Origin: Flavobacteriales bacterium | GTDB lineage: Bacteria; Bacteroidota; Bacteroidia; Flavobacteriales_G; Salibacteraceae | Direction: 5' to 3' | Length of the DNA stretch: 56,771 bases | Assembly (NCBI GenBank): GCA_003499525.1 | Contig: DNTB01000027.1 | Coordinates: forward strand, 1 to 56,771 | Shown here: positions 52,627-56,771 of the stretch, piece after piece | How positions within the stretch are numbered: position 1 is the stretch's first letter | Layout: the number at the start of each line of letters is the position of its first letter | Notes under the pieces: model-generated | Database searches by the model: none | What the model was told of the DNA's origin: nothing | What the model saw: only the letters and a program-made list of their open reading frames with translations | Made by a program: the position numbers and the translations under genes

Positions 52627-52766
52627 AAAAAAACTTTTTCGATGAATGATATTTTCGGGGCGCAATTTACAGAAAATGAACATAGTTTGCTTGTGCTGGG
52701 CTTCGAGGATTGGGTTTTCGTATCTGCAGGATAAGGTCGTCAGAAGACAAGTAGCATCGGGTTCTC
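52627..52766. repeat. duplicated intergenic spacer, copy 1
   Basis: Nearly identical to 54767-54905. The two copies differ at only a few bases in about 140. Each lies directly upstream (minus strand) of a propeller gene. A degenerate -7 box TAAATTG followed by GCGCCCC is at 52669-52663 on the minus strand. Spacer and flanking gene ends were duplicated together. Confidence 0.85.
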
Positions 52767-54751
52767 TACTGCCTCACCACCCGCTTTTGCTCGATGATGC
52801 CGTCGCTACGCACGATGCGGATAAGGTACACCCCCGGAGCTACATTCCAATACAAATCCTGGCGTCCGTTTTTTGAGAACGATTTGGTAATCAATACTTT
52901 GCCGTCAATGTTTAGGATATCTACGCGGTGTGAGTACCTATCATTAGGAAGTTCAAGGGTAATGTGGTCATCCGCCGGATTTGGATACACCTGAATGCCT
53001 AATGGTTCTATTGGTAATTCGGTGCCTACGATCACTACCAAATGACATCCCGAGGTGTCTGTACATCCGTTTTCGGTGAGGATGACGGCGTAGTGGCCCG
53101 TTTGGGTTGGTGTGAATGAAGCGCCATTCGCTCCCGGAATAATTTGTTGGTTGTTGCAGTCGTACCATTGATAGGAACTTGCAGTGCCAACCGCGGTGAG
53201 CAGGCTACCTGTATTTGCCACGGTTGTGTCTATGGTGACTACCGTTAGGTTCAGGGTTACAATGCTGTCGCATCCTGTGGCATTTACCAACGTATCAATA
53301 TAGGTTCCTGAAGATGTCAGCGTGTTTCCCAGCCAAGAATAGGCATCACAAGCAGAAGCACTAAAGGAAGTAGAAGAGCTGTTCAGGATCGTAAGGTTGA
53401 TGGTCATCAGGCTGTCGCACCCTACACTGTTCGGGATAGTATCAGAATACGTCCCACTATTGGTCCAGATATACTGGCCGCTGGGTGAAACCAGACTGTC
53501 GCAGGTCGAAATCGAGAGGGTACTCGTAGTAACCGTGTCACACAGATCAAAAATGCGCACATGTCCAGCCCGGCTTCCATTTCCGTCATTCCAGGGAGCC
53601 CCTATGGCCAAGGTATTCGCATTCGGCATGCTGATCGACCATCCTGAATAGTCACCTGCTGTCTCGCCGTTGATTTCCATCCCTTTTTGTATCCATGCAG
53701 TACCATTCCAGGCATAAATGCGCACAGAACCGAGAATAGTTACAGGTCCATTTAAACGTCCAGGTGCCCCTATGGCTATGGTATTCGCATCGGGCATGCT
53801 GACAGAACTTCCTGAATAGTCACCTGCTGCCTCCCCGTTGATGTCTGCACCTTTTTGTGCCCATGCGGATCCGTTCCAAGAATAAACGCGCACATGTCCT
53901 GAACCCGATCCATTTCCGTTATTCGTTGGTGCCCCAATGGCCACGGTATTCGCATTCGGCATGCTGACCGACCATCCTGAACCGTCACGCAATGCCTCCC
54001 CGTCGATGTCCGCACCTTTTTGTATCCATGCAGTGCCGTTCCAGGCATAGATGCGCACATGTCCGGAATTGGGTCCACTACCATCATTCTCGTATGCTCC
54101 TATAGCCACGGTATTCGCATTTGGCATGCTGACCGAATATCCTGAAAGGTCACGAGCTGCCTCACCGTCAATGTCCGTACCTTTTTGTATCCATAAAGTA
54201 CCGTTCCACGTATAAATGCGCACATGTCCTGCACTTACTCCTTTTCCGTCATTCAAGATCGCTCCAATGGCTACAGTTTGGGCATCGGGCATGCTGACCG
54301 AATATCCTGATTGATCACCTGCGGCCTCACCGTCAATGTCCATCCCTTTTTGCACCCAGGTGGAGCCATTCCAGGAATAAATGCGCACATGTCCGGAATT
54401 GGGTCCACTGCCATCATTCTCGTATGCTCCTATTACCACGGTATGGGCATCCGGCATGCTAACAGAAACTCCTGAAAGGTCACGGGCTGCCTCACCATCG
54501 ATGTCTGCACCTTTTTGTTGCCAGGAAGTGCCGTTCAAGGTATAGATGCGCACATGTCCCCGAGCGTATCCGTTTCCGTCATTTCGGGGCGCCCCAATGG
54601 CTACGGTATGGGCATCCGGCATGCTGACTGAATGCCCTGACCTGTCGTCCGCCGATTCACCGTCGATGTCGTTTCCTATTTGGATCTGAGCTGAGGCAAT
54701 TGCAGAATAGAGGGTAGTGAGGAGGAGAATAAGAAGGTATCGGGATTTCAT
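52766..54751 (-). CDS. seven-blade FG-GAP-like beta-propeller with T9SS type A tail
   Basis: A 661-residue secreted protein. ATG 54751 starts the signal (MKSRYLLILLLTTLYSAIAS). Seven repeats of 55 residues follow (WIQKGADIDGEAAxDxSG, VSMPDAxTVAIGA, NDGSG, GHVRIYxWNG), predicted to close as one integrin-alpha-like propeller with NDGNG-type loops. Blade 6 is divergent in its loop (GRLNGPVTILGSVRIY). Two roughly 49-residue Cys repeats (CDSLVSPSG, CDAYSWLG) and an Ig-like region (GTASSYQWYDCNNQQI) follow, then the sorting tail. It is intact, unlike the tandem copy downstream. An adhesin or surface-binding function is inferred. Confidence 0.85.
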   Translation of the reverse strand: MKSRYLLILLLTTLYSAIASAQIQIGNDIDGESADDRSGHSVSMPDAHTVAIGAPRNDGNGYARGHVRIYTLNGTSWQQKGADIDGEAARDLSGVSVSMPDAHTVVIGAYENDGSGPNSGHVRIYSWNGSTWVQKGMDIDGEAAGDQSGYSVSMPDAQTVAIGAILNDGKGVSAGHVRIYTWNGTLWIQKGTDIDGEAARDLSGYSVSMPNANTVAIGAYENDGSGPNSGHVRIYAWNGTAWIQKGADIDGEALRDGSGWSVSMPNANTVAIGAPTNNGNGSGSGHVRVYSWNGSAWAQKGADINGEAAGDYSGSSVSMPDANTIAIGAPGRLNGPVTILGSVRIYAWNGTAWIQKGMEINGETAGDYSGWSISMPNANTLAIGAPWNDGNGSRAGHVRIFDLCDTVTTSTLSISTCDSLVSPSGQYIWTNSGTYSDTIPNSVGCDSLMTINLTILNSSSTSFSASACDAYSWLGNTLTSSGTYIDTLVNATGCDSIVTLNLTVVTIDTTVANTGSLLTAVGTASSYQWYDCNNQQIIPGANGASFTPTQTGHYAVILTENGCTDTSGCHLVVIVGTELPIEPLGIQVYPNPADDHITLELPNDRYSHRVDILNIDGKVLITKSFSKNGRQDLYWNVAPGVYLIRIVRSDGIIEQKRVVRQ

Positions 54752-54766
54752 AGTGGGGTGATTTAA

Positions 54767-54905
54767 AAAAAAACTTTTTCGATGAATGATATTTTCGGGG
54801 CGCAATTTACAGAAAATGAACATAGTTTGCTTGTGCTGGGCTTCGAGGATTGGGTTTTCGTATCTGCAGGATAAGGTCGTAAGAAGACAAGTAGCATCGG
54901 GTTCT
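54767..54905. repeat. duplicated intergenic spacer, copy 2
   Basis: Near-identical to 52627-52766, lying upstream (minus strand) of the second propeller gene. It contains the same degenerate -7 box (54809-54803). Confidence 0.85.
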
Positions 54906-56771
54906 CTACCGCCTCACCACCCGCTTTTGCTCGATGATGCCGTCGCTGCGCACGATGCGGATAAGGTACACCCCCGGAGCTACATTCCAATGAATCTCCT
55001 GACGGCCGTTTTTCGCGAAAGATTTGGTAATCAATACTTTGCCGTCCATGTTCAGGATATCCACACGGTATGTGTAACCATCATTGGGTAGCTCAAGGGT
55101 AATGTGATCATCTGCCGGATTTGGATACACCTGAATGCCGGATGGTTCTGCGGGTAGTTCCGTTCCTGAGATGACTACTAAATGACAACCTGAGGTGTCT
55201 GTACATCCGTTTTCGGTGAGAATGACGGCGTATTGGCCCGTTTGGGTTGGTGTGAATGAAGCACCATTCGCTCCCGGAATAATTTGCTGGTTGTTGCAGT
55301 CGTACCATTGATACGAACTTGCAGTTCCCTGTGCGGTGAGCAGGCTACCTGTATTTGCCACGGTTGTGTCTATGGTGACTACCGTTAGGTTCAGGGTTAC
55401 AATGCTGTCGCATCCTGTGGCATTTACCAACGTATCAATATAGGTTCCTGAAGATGTCAGCGTGTTTCCCAGCCAAGAATAGGCATCACAAGCAGAAGCA
55501 CTAAAGGAAGTAGAAGAGCTGTTCAGAATGGTCAGGTTGATGGTTAGGAGGCTGTCGCAACCTGTGCTGTTTGGAATGGTATCCAGATACGTTCCGGAGG
55601 AGGTAAAAACTTTCCCCGAAGGACTGAGGTATTGATTACAAGCCGTTTCGGTGAGGGTACTGGATGTACTTTGCAAGATGGTTAGATTGAGTATGAACAC
55701 GCTGTCACAACCCGCTAAAGTTACCAACGAGTCGAAGTAAGTGCCTGATGCAGAGTAGGTTTGTCCGTGCCAGAGGTAGACATCACAAGCGGTGATGACG
55801 TCGGTTTGACTGAACGAGGAGTTGACCACTAAATTCAGGGTAACCACGCTATCGCACCCCACAGCATTGACCAATGTATCGACATAAGTACCGGAAGATG
55901 TTATCGTGTTTCCAAGCCAAGAATAGGCATCACAAGCAGAAGCACTAAAGGAAGTAGAATAGCTGTTCAGAATGGTCAGGTTGATGGTTAGGAGGCTGTC
56001 GCAACCTGTGCTGTTTGGAATGGTATCCAGATACGTTCCGGAGGAGGTAAAAACTTTCCCCGAAGGACTGAAGTATTGATCACAGGCCGTTTCGGTGAGG
56101 GTACTGGATGTACTTTGCAAGATGGTTAGATTGAGTATGAACACGCTGTCACAACCCGCTAAAGTTACCAACGAGTCGAAGTAAGTGCCTGATGCAGAGT
56201 AGGTTTGTCCGTGCCAGAGGTAGACATCACAAGCGGTGATGACGTCGGTTTGACTAAACGACGAGTTGACCACTAAATTCAGGGTAATGATGCTGTCGCA
56301 TCCTGCGGCATTCACTAAAGTATCGACATAGGTGCCCGAAACCGTCAGGGAGTTACCCTGCCACGAATAAGCATCACATGCTGAGGCATTGTAGCTAGCA
56401 GACGTGCTTTGCAATACGGTCAGGTTGATGGTCATAAGGCTATCGCACCCTGCGTTGTTCAGTATCGTGTCTTGATAAGTTCCCGAAGCGGTAAAAACTT
56501 TCCCCGAAGGACTGAAGTATTGATCGCAGGCCGTTTCGGTAAGAATACTTGAAGAGCTTTGGAGGATGGTTAGATTGAGTATGTACACGCTGTCACAACC
56601 CGCTAAAGTTACCAACGAGTCGAAGTAAGTGCCTGATGCAGAGTAGGTTTGTCCGTGCCAGAGGTAGACATCACAAGCGGTGATGACGTCGGTTTGACTG
56701 AACGAGGAGTTGACCACTAAATTCAGGGTAACCACGCTATCGCACCCCACAGCATTGACCAATGTATCGAC
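54906..56771 (-). CDS. partial T9SS protein of Cys-containing tandem repeats
   Basis: The frame is open to the window edge, so only the C-terminal 621 residues are visible. About nine and a half repeats of roughly 49 residues follow the pattern CDxYxWxG, SGTYxDTL, AGCDSxxTLNLT, each with two Cys. Three subtypes (CDAYSW, CDVYLWHG, CDQYFSPSG) alternate in strict order, giving a 444-bp higher-order repeat. An Ig-like region (SYQWYDCNNQQI) and a type A T9SS tail (VYPNPADDHITLELP, ending KRVVRR) complete it. A propeller may precede these repeats outside the window. The tail is nearly the same as in the two downstream genes. Confidence 0.85.
   Translation of the reverse strand, partial: VDTLVNAVGCDSVVTLNLVVNSSFSQTDVITACDVYLWHGQTYSASGTYFDSLVTLAGCDSVYILNLTILQSSSSILTETACDQYFSPSGKVFTASGTYQDTILNNAGCDSLMTINLTVLQSTSASYNASACDAYSWQGNSLTVSGTYVDTLVNAAGCDSIITLNLVVNSSFSQTDVITACDVYLWHGQTYSASGTYFDSLVTLAGCDSVFILNLTILQSTSSTLTETACDQYFSPSGKVFTSSGTYLDTIPNSTGCDSLLTINLTILNSYSTSFSASACDAYSWLGNTITSSGTYVDTLVNAVGCDSVVTLNLVVNSSFSQTDVITACDVYLWHGQTYSASGTYFDSLVTLAGCDSVFILNLTILQSTSSTLTETACNQYLSPSGKVFTSSGTYLDTIPNSTGCDSLLTINLTILNSSSTSFSASACDAYSWLGNTLTSSGTYIDTLVNATGCDSIVTLNLTVVTIDTTVANTGSLLTAQGTASSYQWYDCNNQQIIPGANGASFTPTQTGQYAVILTENGCTDTSGCHLVVISGTELPAEPSGIQVYPNPADDHITLELPNDGYTYRVDILNMDGKVLITKSFAKNGRQEIHWNVAPGVYLIRIVRSDGIIEQKRVVRR
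55381..56771 (-). repeat. 444-bp higher-order coding repeat
   Basis: Equivalent points recur at 55691, 56135 and 56579, giving an exact period of 444 bp (148 codons) made of three unlike sub-repeats. Long stretches are identical between copies at nucleotide level. Slightly over three copies are visible and the array runs off the window. Confidence 0.9.

Overview
The window is chromosomal DNA of a Bacteroidota bacterium, most likely a marine Flavobacteriales (Cryomorphaceae or Schleiferiaceae-like). Evidence: gliding and type IX secretion (T9SS) genes gldA, gldD and gldE; five or more proteins with T9SS sorting tails (type A, and one type B/CHU_C); the -7 promoter element TAnnTTTG upstream of many genes; almost no Shine-Dalgarno sites; a long SecA; DUF5686, DUF5777 and PorV-like proteins; and the phylum-typical order gldD-gldE-ssb-mutY / HU-small basic protein-rng. 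No tRNA, rRNA, CRISPR array, insertion sequence or replication origin was seen.

Layout. Positions 1-4400 are a decayed accessory region. It holds the tail of a T9SS substrate, an intact vapBC toxin-antitoxin pair, an orphan HigA-like antitoxin, a parDE pair whose toxin is frameshifted, fragments of an adenine DNA methyltransferase and of an XRE regulator, and two heptanucleotide repeat arrays. Imperfect inverted repeats of 26-27 bp flank the parDE module, as if it were a cassette. Positions 4400-31900 are mostly housekeeping: secA, a DUF2795 gene, a cobalamin adenosyltransferase-pabB-lnt operon, a DUF2975/HTH pair, a PorV-like barrel, a cation diffusion facilitator followed by an envelope operon (CX4CH lipoprotein, OB-fold, YceI, DUF5777 barrel), pssA-purS, tatC-DUF5686-lptB-rpe, ctaA, gldDE-ssb-mutY, HU, rng-recX-prfB. 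prfB carries the classical +1 programmed frameshift.

Positions 31900-50800 mix large secreted T9SS proteins (1013-residue CHU_C repeat protein; 676-residue type A protein) with arsC, fumC, manC, a SprT-like protease with a tiny lipoprotein, an MlaE/MlaF-type ABC pair without an adjacent MCE protein, gcvP, a UbiA-like membrane protein, a methyltransferase, gldA, and rsgA-dtd-mazG-like.

Positions 50900-56771 hold three tandem T9SS genes on the minus strand. Two encode seven 55-residue FG-GAP-like blades, so a complete seven-bladed propeller is predicted. One of these is split by an amber codon at the conserved Trp of blade 4. The third runs off the window and is built from roughly 49-residue Cys-containing repeats arranged in a 444-bp higher-order repeat. 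The three genes share near-identical tails, and two near-identical spacers separate them, which points to recent duplication or gene conversion.

The most distinctive items are the propeller trio with its nonsense copy, the inverted-repeat-flanked parDE module, the TA operators that embed or abut the -7 element, and two small genes (48 and 53 residues).
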